Shown: positions 18,298 through 28,345 of the stretch, one piece after another
How the letters are laid out: each line of letters starts with the position of its first letter
How positions within the stretch are numbered: position 1 is the first letter of the stretch
From: Nocardiopsis ganjiahuensis DSM 45031
GTDB lineage: Bacteria; Actinomycetota; Actinomycetes; Streptosporangiales; Streptosporangiaceae
Direction: 5' to 3'
Assembly: GCF_000341085.1 (NCBI RefSeq)
Contig: NZ_ANBA01000009.1
Coordinates: forward strand, 496,001 to 560,000
DNA: 64,000 bases
The notes under the pieces: generated by a model
Told to the model about the DNA's origin: nothing
The model's database searches: none
The model's input: the letters and a program-made list of their open reading frames with translations, nothing else
Translations under genes and position numbers: made by a program

Positions 18298-19055
18298 CAG
18301 GGACTCTCCTTGGGTTGGGCTGACCGCTCGGCCAGCTGTGCGGGTTCGGTGTCGTCACCGGGTTCGGTACGGGTCCGCCGATTCGGTTCCGGCGGCCCGC
18401 CGTCATCCGGGGCGCCAAGTGTGGGGTCGTCACCGGCGTCCAGCGATTTCCACAGGTCGGCAGGTGTCTCCGCCTGGCGCGGACGCGGTGCGGCGTCCCG
18501 ATCGTACCGGTTTCCCATGCCGGGCCAGGCAGGGGCACGCAGTACCGCGACCAGGCCCGTCAGGACCAGCAGGACCGCTCCGGCCGCGCCCATGACGGGG
18601 CCCAGAGCGTGGAGTCCGGGGGTGCCCACGCCCTCCGCGGCTCCGGCGGTGTCGGTGGCCAGCTCCACGACGGCGTCGGTCAGGGCGCCGGGACGGGTGG
18701 CCGACCACAGTGCGGTGAGCGCGAACACACCGCAGGCCGCGACCAGGAGGCCGACGGCACGGCGCGCCCAGGACCGGGCCGCGTACAGGCCGACGATCCC
18801 GGCGAGACCGGCCAGGCCGAGGCCGCTGAGGGCTCCGGTGAGGTCGGAGCCGGTGAGGTCGACGGTGACGGAGGCCACCGGACCCGGCGAGCTCAGCTGA
18901 CCGCTCACCCAGACCCGGCCGGAGGCGGCCAGCATGAGTGCGGCTCCCCCGCCCATGGCGAGCATGCTCACGCCGTACTCCCGGCGGACCCGCGAGGCGG
19001 CCTTGGCGGCGGCCCCGCCCGGGGCCGGGGGGACGGAGGGCTCGGCGGGGCTCAC
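18297..19055 (-). CDS. trp-region conserved membrane protein (TIGR02234 / Trp_oprn_chp)
   Basis: 252 residues with four transmembrane helices, GRVWVSGQ after the first, and a long acidic/proline-rich cytoplasmic tail of about 75 residues. This is the family always found between trpE/hisI and trpC in actinobacteria (Rv1610 in M. tuberculosis). Function unknown. The GTG at 19055 overlaps the hisI stop by 4 bases (GTGA), and its own stop overlaps the HGxxPAAW start, giving a tightly coupled trio. In the relatives I know, trpE lies between hisI and this gene; here it does not. Confidence 0.85.
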   Translation of the reverse strand: MSPAEPSVPPAPGGAAAKAASRVRREYGVSMLAMGGGAALMLAASGRVWVSGQLSSPGPVASVTVDLTGSDLTGALSGLGLAGLAGIVGLYAARSWARRAVGLLVAACGVFALTALWSATRPGALTDAVVELATDTAGAAEGVGTPGLHALGPVMGAAGAVLLVLTGLVAVLRAPAWPGMGNRYDRDAAPRPRQAETPADLWKSLDAGDDPTLGAPDDGGPPEPNRRTRTEPGDDTEPAQLAERSAQPKESP

Positions 19056-19396
19056 AGCAGCCGCCCCGCGTCGAAGCACGTGTGGTCGCCGGTGTGGCAG
19101 GCGGCGCCGGTCTGGTCGACTCGGACCAGGAGGGTGTCGCCGTCGCAGTCGAGTGCGACGGACACCACACGCTGGGTGTGGCCGGACGTGGCGCCCTTGA
19201 CCCAGTACTCGCCGCGGCTGCGGGACCAGTAGGTGGCGTCGCGGGTGGTGAGGGTGCGGTGCAGGGCCTCGTCGTCCATCCAGGCCATCATGAGCACCTC
19301 CCCGGTGTCGTGCTGCTGTACGACGGCGGGGACGAGGCCGTCCGCGTTGCGCTTCAGACGTGCGGCGATGGCCGGGTCGAGGTTGGTGACGCTCAT
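19052..19396 (-). CDS. hisI: phosphoribosyl-AMP cyclohydrolase
   Basis: Opens the adenine ring of phosphoribosyl-AMP, the third step of histidine synthesis. 114 residues, the usual size of the stand-alone (not HisE-fused) enzyme. The metal-binding residues are in CDGDTLLV and CHTGDHTCF, and the substrate region [16 protein letters not shown] is intact. ATG 19396 follows GGAG closely. It is separated from hisF by an inserted block (SIS-like, ABC exporter, peptidoglycan-binding protein genes) and now leads the TIGR02234 group. Confidence 0.96.
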   Translation of the reverse strand: MSVTNLDPAIAARLKRNADGLVPAVVQQHDTGEVLMMAWMDDEALHRTLTTRDATYWSRSRGEYWVKGATSGHTQRVVSVALDCDGDTLLVRVDQTGAACHTGDHTCFDAGRLL

Positions 19397-19519
19397 GCTC
19401 TCCAGGTTATGGCCGCCGCCGGGGCTCCGGTCACCGGGTGGAGGGTTTGCGGGAGGGCTAGAGTTCGTGCGTCCGTGACGTCGCCGTTCCGACGGTTCTG
19501 CCTGCTTGGGAGCTTTCTC

Positions 19520-20521
19520 GTGACCGCCGAGTACCTGGCCGCCGACCTGGCGGGGAAACCCGCCGCGTTGACCGAGCTCGCCCAGCGCTTCCCGCGCTGG
19601 GACCCCTACGCCGCGCTGCCCGCGCTGCTGGAGGACGAACCCGCGTCGGTGCGGTTCCTCGGCCTGGGCGCGGCGCGGCACGCCTGTGCGGTGGCCGCGG
19701 CCCGGCTCCGGCGCGCGGGCATCGCGGCCCACGCCGACTTCTCCTCCTCCGCAGAGGAGCCGCCCTCGGGCCCGGAGACGCTGGTGGTGGCCGTGAGCCT
19801 GGGCGACGGACAGCGGGAGCTGCACGCGGTCCTGGACCGTTACGTGGGGCGCTCTCCGGTGATCGTGCTGGCGCCCGACCAGGACGCGGTGGTGGGGCGG
19901 TACGCGGACCTGCTGGTCCCGCTGCGGGCCGGTGAGGAACGCGCGGGCCTGAGGTGTCGCGCCTACCAGCACGCCCTGGCACTGCTCCTGCTGCTGGGGC
20001 ACCGGTTGGGTGCGCCGCCCTCGGGGAGCAGCGCCAACTTCCCCGGGCTGGTCCGCAGGGCCGCCAACGCCTCGCGGGCGCTGCTGGAGAGCGCCCCGGA
20101 CTGGGTGCCCGAGGCGGCGAAGGTGCTGGACTCCCCGAACGGGGTGCACCTGGTGGCTCCGGCCGAGCGCACGGCCTCGGCCGAGCAGGGGGTTCAGGTG
20201 CTGCGCCGTGGACCGATCCGTGTCGCGCACGCCGCGGAGACCGGTGAGTGGTCGCACACGGACCGGTACCTGGCCGCGGTCACGGACTACCGGGCCCTGT
20301 TGTTCGCCGGCTCGAGCTACGACCAGCGGTTCGCCGAGCACCTGGTGCAGCTGCGGGGCGCGTTCGTGGCGGTGGGCCCCACCCCCGGACGCGAACGCGT
20401 GCCGGGGGCGGCGCTGACCGTGCGCTACCCGGGTGACGGTGACCCGGACGTGAGCCTGCTGACCGAACCGCTGGTGGCGGAGCTCCTGGCCGCCCACTGG
20501 TGGAAGGAAACGAGCCGCTGA
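19520..20521 (+). CDS. SIS-domain-like sugar-phosphate-binding protein
   Basis: 333 residues. The arrangement ([62 protein letters not shown]) follows GlmS-type double SIS domains. The sugar-binding S-x-S-G-x-T motif is degenerate (VSLGDGQRE), so isomerase activity is doubtful and a binding role is possible. GTG 19520 has GGGAG 7 bases upstream. It is divergent from hisI and convergent with the ABC exporter. Medium confidence in family, low in function. Confidence 0.7.
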   Translation: MTAEYLAADLAGKPAALTELAQRFPRWDPYAALPALLEDEPASVRFLGLGAARHACAVAAARLRRAGIAAHADFSSSAEEPPSGPETLVVAVSLGDGQRELHAVLDRYVGRSPVIVLAPDQDAVVGRYADLLVPLRAGEERAGLRCRAYQHALALLLLLGHRLGAPPSGSSANFPGLVRRAANASRALLESAPDWVPEAAKVLDSPNGVHLVAPAERTASAEQGVQVLRRGPIRVAHAAETGEWSHTDRYLAAVTDYRALLFAGSSYDQRFAEHLVQLRGAFVAVGPTPGRERVPGAALTVRYPGDGDPDVSLLTEPLVAELLAAHWWKETSR

Positions 20522-20541
20522 CGACCCGGACGGCTCGTCAG
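20518..20541. terminator. short hairpin across two convergent stops
   Basis: A 7-bp inverted repeat (CTGACGA/TCGTCAG) spans the stop codons of the SIS-like gene and the ABC exporter subunit, which are 16 bp apart. It may act in both directions. Confidence 0.45.
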
Positions 20542-22388
20542 GCGGAGGAGCGCACCCAGGAGGCGTACAGGTTCGCGTACACGCCGGGCTCGTCCACGAG
20601 CTCGCTGTGGGAGCCGCTCTGCACGATCCGGCCGTTGTCGAAGACCAGGACCCGGTCGGCGGCCTCGGCGGTGGACAGGCGGTGGGCGATCGCGACCGAG
20701 GTGCGGCCGCGGGTCAGCCGGTCCAGGGCCCGTTGGATACGGACCTCGGTGTGCGGGTCCACCGCCGAGGTGGCCTCGTCCAGGACCAGCAGGTCCGGGT
20801 CGGCGATGTAGGCGCGCACGAGGGCGACGAGCTGGCGCTCCCCCGCCGACAGGGACTCGCCCCGCTGGCCCACCGGGGTGTCGAGGCCGTGGGCGAGACT
20901 GCCCAGCCAGTCGGACAGGCCGAGTTCGGTGATGGCCGTCTCCAGCTGGGCGTCGGTGCTCTCCGGGCGGGCGAAGCGGATGTTGTCGCCCAGGGAGCTG
21001 TCGAACAGGAAACCCTCCTGGGGCACCATGACGACCCGGCCCCTCAGTGAGGAGAAGGCCACCTCGCGCAGGTCGACCCCGTCCAGGCGGACGGTTCCGG
21101 CGGCGGGGTCCATCAGGCGGGTGAGGAGCTTGACGAAGGTGGTCTTGCCCGACCCGGTCTCGCCGACGACGGCGACCCGGGTGCCGGGGGTGATCTCCAC
21201 GTCGACGTCGTCCAGGACGACCGGGCCCTCCGGGTAGGAGTAGGTGACGTTGTCGAACCCGACCCGGACCGGTCCGCGCGGCAGCACCCGCCCGGCCTCC
21301 CCGGGGTCGGAGATGTCGGGGGCGGTGTCCAGGACCCCGAGCACGCGCCGCCAGCCCGCGATGGCGTTCTGGGCCTCGTTGAAGATCTCCGTGGCCAGCA
21401 TCATCGGCTGGATGAAGAGGGTCATGAGGAACAGGAAGGCGATGAGCTGGCCGGCGGTGAGGTCGCCGCCGATGCCCAGCCAGACGCCGACCAGGACGAC
21501 GGCGACGTTGCCGACGGCCGCGACGATCTCGGCGAAGGGCGAGACGGCCATGGACAGGCGCTGGGCGCGGACCTGGGCCTTGCGGGTGGCGAGGACCGTG
21601 GTGTCGATGCGCTGGGCGGTGCGCTCCTCCGTGCCGTGGGCGCGGATGACGGCGGCGCCCATGACGGTCTCGCCGATCGCGCCGAGCATCTCGCCGGTGC
21701 GCTCGCGGACCTTGAGGTAGGCCTTGGAGAGGAGCTTCTGCAGCCAGCGGACGCCGAAGAGCAGCGGCAGGACGCAGACCCACACGACGATGGCGAGCTG
21801 CCAGGAGTAGACCGCCATGAGGGTGGTGGCGACCAGGAGCTGGCCGGTGCTGACCAGCAGGAGCAGGCCGCCCCACTGCATGAAGGTGCTGATCTGGTCG
21901 ACGTCGCCGGTGACGCGGGAGACCAGGGCGCCCTTGCGCTCGCTGTTCTGGGTGAGCACGGACAGGTCGTGGACGTGCCGGAAGGCCTTGCGGCGCAGGG
22001 TGGCCAGGCCGGACTCGGTGGCCCGGTACAGGCGCAGGTTCATCAGGTACGAGCAGACCATCGTCACCGCGAGCAGCCCGGCGCAGACGAACACCATGCG
22101 GGCGACGAAGCCCAGGTCGGGTCCGCCCTCACCGGTGAGGCCGTTGTCGATGATCTGCTGGACGGCGATGGGGACGATGACCTTGCCCGCGGTGGCGACC
22201 ACGGCGAAGGCCAGGGTGAGCCAGAGCCCCTTGGCGAACTCCGGGGACAGGCGCAGGCCGCGCTTGACGGTGTCGAGCGCGGAGTCCTCGTTGCGGTGCA
22301 GGGAGAGGACCGGATCACGTTCGGGGCGCCCCCCGCCGACCGCCTGTTCCGACCTGTCGTCGGTGCGGTCCTGGGTCGGTGCGCTCAT
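20538..22388 (-). CDS. ABC exporter half-transporter, canonical ATPase site subunit
   Basis: 616 residues: a six-helix ABC exporter transmembrane domain (about 50-330) fused to an ATPase domain (about 370-616). The Walker A motif is GETGSGKTT, the signature is the divergent LSAGE, Walker B with catalytic Glu is [12 protein letters not shown], and the switch His is in AIAHRLS. The start overlaps the stop of the partner gene by 4 bases (ATGA). It pairs with the 22385 product, whose catalytic Glu and switch His are replaced, to form an asymmetric heterodimeric exporter. Substrate unknown. Confidence 0.93.
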   Translation of the reverse strand: MSAPTQDRTDDRSEQAVGGGRPERDPVLSLHRNEDSALDTVKRGLRLSPEFAKGLWLTLAFAVVATAGKVIVPIAVQQIIDNGLTGEGGPDLGFVARMVFVCAGLLAVTMVCSYLMNLRLYRATESGLATLRRKAFRHVHDLSVLTQNSERKGALVSRVTGDVDQISTFMQWGGLLLLVSTGQLLVATTLMAVYSWQLAIVVWVCVLPLLFGVRWLQKLLSKAYLKVRERTGEMLGAIGETVMGAAVIRAHGTEERTAQRIDTTVLATRKAQVRAQRLSMAVSPFAEIVAAVGNVAVVLVGVWLGIGGDLTAGQLIAFLFLMTLFIQPMMLATEIFNEAQNAIAGWRRVLGVLDTAPDISDPGEAGRVLPRGPVRVGFDNVTYSYPEGPVVLDDVDVEITPGTRVAVVGETGSGKTTFVKLLTRLMDPAAGTVRLDGVDLREVAFSSLRGRVVMVPQEGFLFDSSLGDNIRFARPESTDAQLETAITELGLSDWLGSLAHGLDTPVGQRGESLSAGERQLVALVRAYIADPDLLVLDEATSAVDPHTEVRIQRALDRLTRGRTSVAIAHRLSTAEAADRVLVFDNGRIVQSGSHSELVDEPGVYANLYASWVRSSA

Positions 22389-24406
22389 CGGCTGCTCTCC
22401 TCGGTGGCGTCGGTTCCGTGTCCTCCTGCGGGGCGGTGCGGTTCCGCGGGTCCGGGCTCCTCCGGGATGGGTTCGCGCTCGGCCTCGGTCTCGGCCGAGG
22501 CGCGTTCGTAGGCGGTGACGAGGCGGTTGTAGCCGGGTGAGGAGGCCAGGAGTTCGGTGTGGGTGCCGCGGGCCAGGACCCGGCCGCCCTCCAGGTAGAG
22601 AACCTCGTCCGCGAGTTCGATGGTGGCGCGACGGTAGGCGACCACGACCACGGTCGCGGCGTCGTCGCGTTCGCGGAGCCCGGCGAGGATCTGGGCCTCG
22701 ATCTGCGGGTCCACGGCCGAGGTGGCGTCGTCCATGATCAGCAACCGGGGGCGGCGGACGACGGCGCGGGCCAGGGCCAGGCGCTGGCGCTGGCCGCCGG
22801 AGAGGGTGGTGCCCTTCTCGCCGAGCCTGGCGTCGAGCCCGCCGTCGAGTTCGGCGATGAAGCCGTCGGCGCGGGCCAGGCGCAGGGCGGCCCAGACCTG
22901 CTCGTCGTCGATGCCGGCGGTGCCCAGGGTGATGTTGTCGCGGACGGAGTCCTCGAAGACGAAGGTGCCCTGGGGTACGAGCGCCGCGTGGCGCGGGATC
23001 TGGTCGCGGGCGAGGTCGCGCAGGTCCACGCCGTCGTAGGTGACGGTGCCGGTGTCGGGGTCGACCAGGCGCATCAGGACGGTGGTGAGTGTGGACTTGC
23101 CGGATCCGGTGGGGCCGACGAGGGCGACGGTGCGTCCCGGCTCGATGTCGAGGTCGACCCCGTTCAGGACGGTGGTGCGGACCCCGGAGACGGTGTCGTC
23201 CATGAGGTCGCGGCCTCCGCCGTCGGCGTCGTAGGCGTCGGCGTAGGAGAAGGTGACGTCCCGCACGCTCAGGGCGAGGCCGCGGGGGGAGTCCTCGAGG
23301 GTCCGGTCGCCGTGTTCCATGGCGCCGCCGGAGTTGAGGACGGACTGGACGCGGTCCCAGCCGACGACGCTGCGGGGCAGGTCGCCCAGGAGCCAGCCGA
23401 AGGAGCGGATGGGCATGGCCAGGAGGGTGAAGAGGAAGGCGATCTGGACGAGTTCACCGGGTTCGATGGCGCCGGTGGACAGGCGCCACATGCCCACGAG
23501 GAGGACGGCGAGGACGCCGAAGTTGGGCAGGGCCTCCATGAAGGGGTCGAACATGGAGCGCATGCGGCCGACCTGGATGAGGGCGTCGCGCAGGCGGTGT
23601 GCGGCCTGGGTGAAGCGCTCGGTCTCGGTGTCCTCGCGGCCGAGGGTCTTGACGACGAGGGCGCCGTCGAAGGACTCGTGGGCGACCCCGCTGACCTCGG
23701 CGCGCAGGGCCTGGGCGCGGGAGGCCATCGGGGAGACGCGGCGCTGGAAGATGACGTTGGCGGCGGCCAGGGCGGGGAAGACGACGAAGGCGACCAGGGC
23801 CAGGACCGGGTCGGTGACGATCATGGCGATGGAGGCGATGACCAGCATGAACACGCTGCCGACGAACATCGGCAGCGGGGCGAGGGGCTGCCAGGCGGCC
23901 TCGACGTCGGCGTTGGCGTTGGACAGGAGCTGTCCGGTGGGGTGCCGGTGGTGCCAGGACAGGGGCAGTTCGAGGTACTTGCGGGCGACGGCCCGGCGGT
24001 AGCGGGCCTGCATGCGGAACTGCATGAGTCCGGCGAGGAGGCGTCGCACGGCCAGTCCGACGGCCTTGCCGAGGCCGACGGCCATGAGCAGGGCGGCCGC
24101 GGCGAGGAGGGCGGCCGTGGTGGTCTGGCCGGAGTCGAAGGCCGGGAGGATGGTGTTGTCGGTGAGGTGTCCGAGCACGGACGCGGAGCCGACGGTGACG
24201 GCGGCGTGCAGCATGGCTCCGGAGACGGCCGCCAGGAAGATCCACGGTTCGGTGCGGGCGGCGACCGTGAGGACGCGCACCCCTCGGGTGAAGACGCCCT
24301 TGTACTGGGCGTCCGTTGGTGGGGACGGGGGCTTCTCGGCGGCCGGACCGCCGGCTGAGGCCTCCCCCCGCGTTCCCTGGTCAGCCGTCGTGGTGCCCTG
24401 CGCCAT
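22385..24406 (-). CDS. ABC exporter half-transporter, degenerate ATPase site subunit
   Basis: 673 residues: a Pro-rich N-terminus, a six-helix transmembrane domain (about 55-350), an ATPase domain (about 390-630) and an acidic tail. Walker A (GPTGSGKST) and the signature (LSGGQRQ) are canonical. The Walker B is LLIMDD (Asp replaces the catalytic Glu) and the switch region reads VVAYRRA (Tyr replaces His). Combined with the partner's non-canonical LSAGE signature, this gives one degenerate and one active composite site, as in TM287/288-type exporters. ATG 24406 has GGAAG with G-rich sequence upstream. First gene of the pair. Confidence 0.92.
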   Translation of the reverse strand: MAQGTTTADQGTRGEASAGGPAAEKPPSPPTDAQYKGVFTRGVRVLTVAARTEPWIFLAAVSGAMLHAAVTVGSASVLGHLTDNTILPAFDSGQTTTAALLAAAALLMAVGLGKAVGLAVRRLLAGLMQFRMQARYRRAVARKYLELPLSWHHRHPTGQLLSNANADVEAAWQPLAPLPMFVGSVFMLVIASIAMIVTDPVLALVAFVVFPALAAANVIFQRRVSPMASRAQALRAEVSGVAHESFDGALVVKTLGREDTETERFTQAAHRLRDALIQVGRMRSMFDPFMEALPNFGVLAVLLVGMWRLSTGAIEPGELVQIAFLFTLLAMPIRSFGWLLGDLPRSVVGWDRVQSVLNSGGAMEHGDRTLEDSPRGLALSVRDVTFSYADAYDADGGGRDLMDDTVSGVRTTVLNGVDLDIEPGRTVALVGPTGSGKSTLTTVLMRLVDPDTGTVTYDGVDLRDLARDQIPRHAALVPQGTFVFEDSVRDNITLGTAGIDDEQVWAALRLARADGFIAELDGGLDARLGEKGTTLSGGQRQRLALARAVVRRPRLLIMDDATSAVDPQIEAQILAGLRERDDAATVVVVAYRRATIELADEVLYLEGGRVLARGTHTELLASSPGYNRLVTAYERASAETEAEREPIPEEPGPAEPHRPAGGHGTDATEESSR

Positions 24407-24615
24407 ACGCCCCCGCTTCCTCTCCTCGGCCGGTCGCTCCGGCCCCGGCAGACAGCGCCCCGTCCGGTCCCGGGCATGCCGAAGAACACGGGGCGCGTGT
24501 CGGGCCAACCTATCCAGCGGCACCGACAGCTTCCACCGGATTGTTTCAGCGCGGGACTCATCCGTGCTATTCCGTACAACTGGAACTTGCCTGGGAGGTC
24601 AGGGTGTGCACGGGT

Positions 24616-24651
24616 CGGGCCCGGGACGCCCTGGGCGGCGTACCGGGCCCG
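24616..24651 (-). terminator. hairpin after the peptidoglycan-binding protein gene
   Basis: Nine-base arms 24616-24624 and 24643-24651 with an 18-base loop, about 50 bp beyond the stop of 24700-25509 and about 210 bp upstream of the ABC exporter start. Likely separates the two transcripts. Confidence 0.55.
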
Positions 24652-24699
24652 GAATACTGTTACGGCGGGGTCGGGGCTCGTGTCAGAAGTCGGCGGACC

Positions 24700-25509
24700 C
24701 TAGTACTGGTAGCCGTGCGTCCCTTCGAGCTCCTCGGCGCGCTCGGCGTCGGCGGCCTCCCCGCTGCCTTCGGCGTCCTCGGCCGGGGCCTGTTCGACGG
24801 GTGCCTCCTCGGCAGGAGCCTCCTCGACGGGCGCCTCCTCTGCGGGAGCCTCCTCGGCGGGGGCCTTCTCGACCGGGGCCTGAACGTCGGCGGCCGCGCT
24901 CTCGCCCTCCTGATAGGTGATGATGCCCTTGTAGCTCAGGCGGCCGAAGGCGCCGTCGGGCGCGAGTCCGAGCTCGCTCTGGGCCGCCTTGACCGCTTCG
25001 ACCGTGGCCGCGTCGTAGAGGGTGTTCTCCTCGTCGAGTTCCGCCCCGAACTTCTCGTTGAGGATCGCCTTGATGCCGAGGACCGCGTGGCCGCGGTCGC
25101 CCCGCTGGTAGGAGTCGAACTGGCCCGGGAAGTTCATGTTCCGGATCTTGATCCAGGTCTCCGACTCGAGGACGCCGTTGACCGAGATGGTCTCCACGCC
25201 CTCCTCGAACTCGACGACCTTCGCCTCGACGTCCTCGGTGAACTCACGGCCCGGGTCCGGGGTGAGGTACCCGAGCTGGCTCATGAAGTGCTGGGCGAAC
25301 TCGATGTCGACGCTCGGGCCGGGCTGGTCCACCGAGTAGACCGGCCAGGACTGGGCCTCGATCCGCTCGATCACCTCGCTCGGGGTGCGCTCGTAGTCGT
25401 CGGCGGACGCGGACGGTGCCATGAGGGCCACCCCTCCGAGGGCGATGGCACCGGCCGTGGCGAAGGAGGCGATCCGGCGAGAGAAGCCGGTGATGAGCTG
25501 CTGAGACAT
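24700..25509 (-). CDS. secreted peptidoglycan-binding-domain-like protein with Ala-Pro-Glu repeat tail
   Basis: 269 residues. A Sec signal peptide (basic start, hydrophobic IASFATAGAIALGGVALM, cleavage after ASA near residue 36) leads into two peptidoglycan-binding-type units (VDIEFAQHFMSQLGYLTPDPG..., YQRGDRGHAVLGIKAILNEKFGAEL...YDAATVEAVKAAQSELGLAPDGAFGRLSY). The tail from about residue 210 repeats APAEEAPVEE and ends in an acidic stretch. It is probably a cell-wall-associated binder; no catalytic domain is present. The upstream stretch to hisF is short and the gene seems to stand alone. Confidence 0.78.
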   Translation of the reverse strand: MSQQLITGFSRRIASFATAGAIALGGVALMAPSASADDYERTPSEVIERIEAQSWPVYSVDQPGPSVDIEFAQHFMSQLGYLTPDPGREFTEDVEAKVVEFEEGVETISVNGVLESETWIKIRNMNFPGQFDSYQRGDRGHAVLGIKAILNEKFGAELDEENTLYDAATVEAVKAAQSELGLAPDGAFGRLSYKGIITYQEGESAAADVQAPVEKAPAEEAPAEEAPVEEAPAEEAPVEQAPAEDAEGSGEAADAERAEELEGTHGYQY

Positions 25510-25632
25510 GATGGGCGAAGATCTCCCTGTCGTGGCGGGTGAGACCGCATCATGCTCACACGGATCATGATTCTGTTAACCCAGTGACACGCTTTGGATA
25601 CTTACAGTAATCATTGGTGAGTTCACGCGCCG

Positions 25633-25675
25633 CTGGCCCCGACAGCGCCTGTGTTCCAGAGGCTGCCGGGGCCGG
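25633..25675 (-). terminator. likely terminator of the his operon
   Basis: Thirteen-base arms 25633-25645 and 25663-25675 pair with one wobble and one mismatch, 33 bp past the hisF stop in the direction of transcription. Confidence 0.6.
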
Positions 25676-25707
25676 TTTCCGCGTCGTGTTCCTGTGCCGG
25701 GTGACCG

Positions 25708-26481
25708 CTAGCGGACGGCGTATCCGGCCTCGCTCAGGCTCTTCTTGACGTCGGCGATGGTGAACTCCCCGAAGTGGAAGACGGTCGCGGCCAGGACCGC
25801 GTCCGCGCCCGCCGCCACGGCCGGGACGAAGTGCTCCACCGCGCCCGCGCCGCCGGAGGCGATCAACGGGACGTCCACCCGGGCGCGCACGCCCCGGATG
25901 AGCTCCAGGTCGAACCCGGCCTTGGTGCCGTCGGCGTCCATGGAGTTCAGCAGGATCTCCCCGGCGCCCAGCTCCGCAGCGCGCTCGCACCACTCCAGGG
26001 CGTCGATGCCGGTGCTCCTGCGCCCGCCGTGCGTGGTGACCTCGAACCCGCTCGGAGTGGGCTCGCCGCCCTCGCGCACCCGGCGCACGTCCGCGGAGAG
26101 CACCAGGACCTGGCGGCCGAAGCGCTCGGCGATCTCCTCGATGAGCTCAGGTCGGGCGATGGCCGCGGTGTTCACCCCGACCTTGTCGGCGCCGGCGCGC
26201 AGCAGCCGGTCCACGTCGTCGGTGGAGCGGACCCCTCCCCCGACGGTCAGCGGGATGAACACCTGGTCGGCGGTGCGGCGCACCACGTCGTAGGTGGTCT
26301 CCCGGTCCCCGCTGGAGGCGGTGACGTCGAGGAAGGTGAGTTCGTCGGCGCCGCCGCCGTCGTAGGTGCCCGCGAGTTCGACGGGGTCGCCGGCGTCACG
26401 CAGGTTCTCGAAGTTGACGCCCTTGACGACGCGTCCGGCGTCGACGTCAAGGCAGGGGATGACGCGGATGGCCAGGCTCAC
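25708..26481 (-). CDS. hisF: imidazole glycerol phosphate synthase cyclase subunit
   Basis: Uses ammonia from HisH to convert PRFAR to imidazole glycerol phosphate and AICAR. 257-residue (beta-alpha)8 barrel with catalytic Asp in [14 protein letters not shown] and the second in LSADVRRV, and phosphate-binding glycines GGGVRS, ASGGAG. GTG 26481 overlaps the hisA stop by 4 bases (GTGA). Last gene of the his operon. Confidence 0.97.
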   Translation of the reverse strand: MSLAIRVIPCLDVDAGRVVKGVNFENLRDAGDPVELAGTYDGGGADELTFLDVTASSGDRETTYDVVRRTADQVFIPLTVGGGVRSTDDVDRLLRAGADKVGVNTAAIARPELIEEIAERFGRQVLVLSADVRRVREGGEPTPSGFEVTTHGGRRSTGIDALEWCERAAELGAGEILLNSMDADGTKAGFDLELIRGVRARVDVPLIASGGAGAVEHFVPAVAAGADAVLAATVFHFGEFTIADVKKSLSEAGYAVR

Positions 26482-27236
26482 CGGTCGGCCCTCCGCACCG
26501 TGGCCAGGGCGTCCTCGAGGGTGAAGGCGCCCTCGTACAGGGCGGTGCCCATGATGGCGCCCTCCACGCCCAGCGGGACCAGGGTGGAGATGGCCTCCAG
26601 GTCGGCGAGGCTGGACACGCCGCCACTGGCGACCACCGGCTTGTCGGTGCGCTCGCACACGGTGCGCAGCAGGTCCAGGTTGGGGCCCTTGAGGGTGCCG
26701 TCCTTGTTGACGTCGGTGACCACGTAGCGGGCGCAGCCCTCGGACTCCAGGCGCTCCAGGGTCTGGAGCAGGTCGCCTCCGTCCCGGGTCCAGCCGCGGG
26801 CGGCCAGGGTGGTGCCGCGCACGTCCAGGCCGATGGCGATCTTGTCGCCGTGCTCGACGATGATCTTGGCGCACCACTCCGGGTTCTCCAGGGCGGCGGT
26901 GCCGATGTTGACGCGGGTGCAGCCGGTGGCCAGGGCCGCCGCGAGCGACTCGTCGTCGCGGATGCCGCCGGACATCTCGACCTTCACGTCGAGGCGGCCG
27001 ACGATGTCGCGCAGCAGGTCGCGGTTGTGTCCGCGACCGAAGGCCGCGTCGAGGTCCACCAGGTGGATCCACTCGGCACCGGCGTTCTGCCAGGCCGTGG
27101 CCGCTTCGAACGGGTCGCCGTACTGCCCGCCGGAGCCGGCCTTGCCCTGGACGAGCTGGACGGCCTGCCCGCCCGCCACGTCCACGGCGGGAAGCAGTTC
27201 GAGTGCGGGGGTCGACGGGGTGTGCTCGCCGGTCAT
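26478..27236 (-). CDS. priA: phosphoribosyl isomerase, HisA or dual-function PriA
   Basis: 252-residue (beta-alpha)8 barrel isomerising ProFAR to PRFAR. Catalytic Asp residues are in [15 protein letters not shown] and [15 protein letters not shown], and the phosphate site is ASGGVSSL. Actinobacteria without a separate trpF use this protein (PriA) also as phosphoribosylanthranilate isomerase, and no trpF accompanies the trp genes here. That dual role is inference from context. ATG 27236 has only a weak ribosome binding site (GAGTAGG). A 258-bp gap with a repeat element separates it from hisH, so it may have its own promoter. Confidence 0.94.
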   Translation of the reverse strand: MTGEHTPSTPALELLPAVDVAGGQAVQLVQGKAGSGGQYGDPFEAATAWQNAGAEWIHLVDLDAAFGRGHNRDLLRDIVGRLDVKVEMSGGIRDDESLAAALATGCTRVNIGTAALENPEWCAKIIVEHGDKIAIGLDVRGTTLAARGWTRDGGDLLQTLERLESEGCARYVVTDVNKDGTLKGPNLDLLRTVCERTDKPVVASGGVSSLADLEAISTLVPLGVEGAIMGTALYEGAFTLEDALATVRRADR

Positions 27237-27300
27237 GGTGCCTACTCGTTCTCGGTTCGGTACGGATTCGGGTGTGGGAACGCGGAGACTCGCGTCGTTC

Positions 27301-27479
27301 GGGCGCCGGGAGGGTTCTGGAGGTGCCGAAGGTGGGATCGCGAGGAACGAGCCATCACACCATAGGCGCCGAAGGTTCCTCCCCTTCTGGGCGCACGAAC
27401 ACAGAAGGAACCGTCGCGTGCCAGCGCGTCCGTTGAGGGCGGTGGCGGGCGACGGGTGGGCCAAAGCGAAGCGGAGGCC
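27301..27479 (+). repeat. his-operon intergenic repeat, copy A
   Basis: 27301-27402 (102 bp) matches the reverse complement of 30211-30312 at 94 of 102 positions with no gaps, by hand alignment. A second conserved 21-base block (27459-27479, containing AAGCGAAGCGGAGGCC) follows after 56 bases; in copy B the same block follows after 1 base. The copy lies between hisH and hisA. No ORF with a ribosome binding site is conserved between the copies, so it looks like a non-coding dispersed repeat. Confidence 0.85.
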
Positions 27480-27494
27480 CAAAACAAACACCTC

Positions 27495-28148
27495 CTAAAG
27501 GGTGGCGACCCAGTTGGCCAGGACGCGGGCGCCGGTGTCCCCGGACTTCTCCGGGTGGAACTGGGTGGCGCTGAGCGGCCCGTTCTCCACGGCGGCCACG
27601 AACGGCTCACCGTGCTCGGACCAGGTCACCTGCGGGCCGCGGATGCGCTCACTGCCGCTGACGAACTCCCAGCGGCGGACCGCGTAGGAGTGCACGAAGT
27701 AGAAGCGGTCCTGCGGTCCCACACCCTCGAAGAGGCGCGAGTCCTCGGGCGGGGTGACGGTGTTCCAGCCCATGTGGGGCACGACGGGGGCCTGGAGGCG
27801 CTCGACGGTGCCGGGCCACTCGCCGCAGCCCTCGGTGGCGCGGTCCTGGGAGTGGACGTCGGCCTGCTCGATACCCCGGTCGAAGAGGACCTGCATGCCC
27901 ACGCAGATCCCCAGGACCGGGCGTCCCCCGGCCACGCGGCGGCCGATGATCCGGTCGCCGCCCGCGGCCTTGAGGCTGGCCATGCAGGCGCTGAAGGCGC
28001 CCACGCCGGGGACGACGAGTCCGTCGGCGTCGAGCGCGGCGTGCGGGTCGGAGGTGACCGTGACGTCGGCGCCGGTGCGCTCCATGGCGCGTTGGGCCGA
28101 GCGGAGGTTGCCCGACCCGTAGTCGAAGACGACCACTCGTGACGGCAT
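27495..28148 (-). CDS. hisH: imidazole glycerol phosphate synthase glutaminase subunit
   Basis: Class I glutamine amidotransferase feeding ammonia to HisF. 217 residues. Nucleophile Cys in [11 protein letters not shown], catalytic His and Glu in QFHPEKSG, and the oxyanion-region PGVGAF are all intact. ATG 28148 follows the small membrane-protein gene by 35 bases. Its stop is 16 bases from the second block of repeat copy A. Confidence 0.97.
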   Translation of the reverse strand: MPSRVVVFDYGSGNLRSAQRAMERTGADVTVTSDPHAALDADGLVVPGVGAFSACMASLKAAGGDRIIGRRVAGGRPVLGICVGMQVLFDRGIEQADVHSQDRATEGCGEWPGTVERLQAPVVPHMGWNTVTPPEDSRLFEGVGPQDRFYFVHSYAVRRWEFVSGSERIRGPQVTWSEHGEPFVAAVENGPLSATQFHPEKSGDTGARVLANWVATL

Positions 28149-28183
28149 TCGGGTCCGTCCCTTCCAGACTAGGAGTAGCCGGG

Positions 28184-28345
28184 TTAGAAGTAACCCAGGC
28201 GCATGACACCGGAGACCACGGCGAGGGCCACACACGCGCCCAGGGCGGCGGCCAGGGCCCGGTTGATCTTCCACAGCGCGTAGACGCCTCCGGCGAGGAA
28301 GCCTCCGAGCACGAGGAGGAGCAGGCCCCACAGGTCGGTGTCCAT
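28184..28345 (-). CDS. 53-residue membrane protein inside the his operon
   Basis: Short ORF starting one base after the hisB stop (TAGATG) and ending 35 bases before hisH. The product starts [20 protein letters not shown], has a Trp-Lys-Ile-Asn turn and a second hydrophobic stretch, and ends RLGYF: two predicted transmembrane helices in a hairpin. AAGGGTG lies about 10 bases upstream of the ATG. Placement and codon phase support a translated gene coupled to hisB. Function unknown; histidine enzymes are soluble, so a membrane partner would be unexpected. Confidence 0.7.
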   Translation of the reverse strand: MDTDLWGLLLLVLGGFLAGGVYALWKINRALAAALGACVALAVVSGVMRLGYF

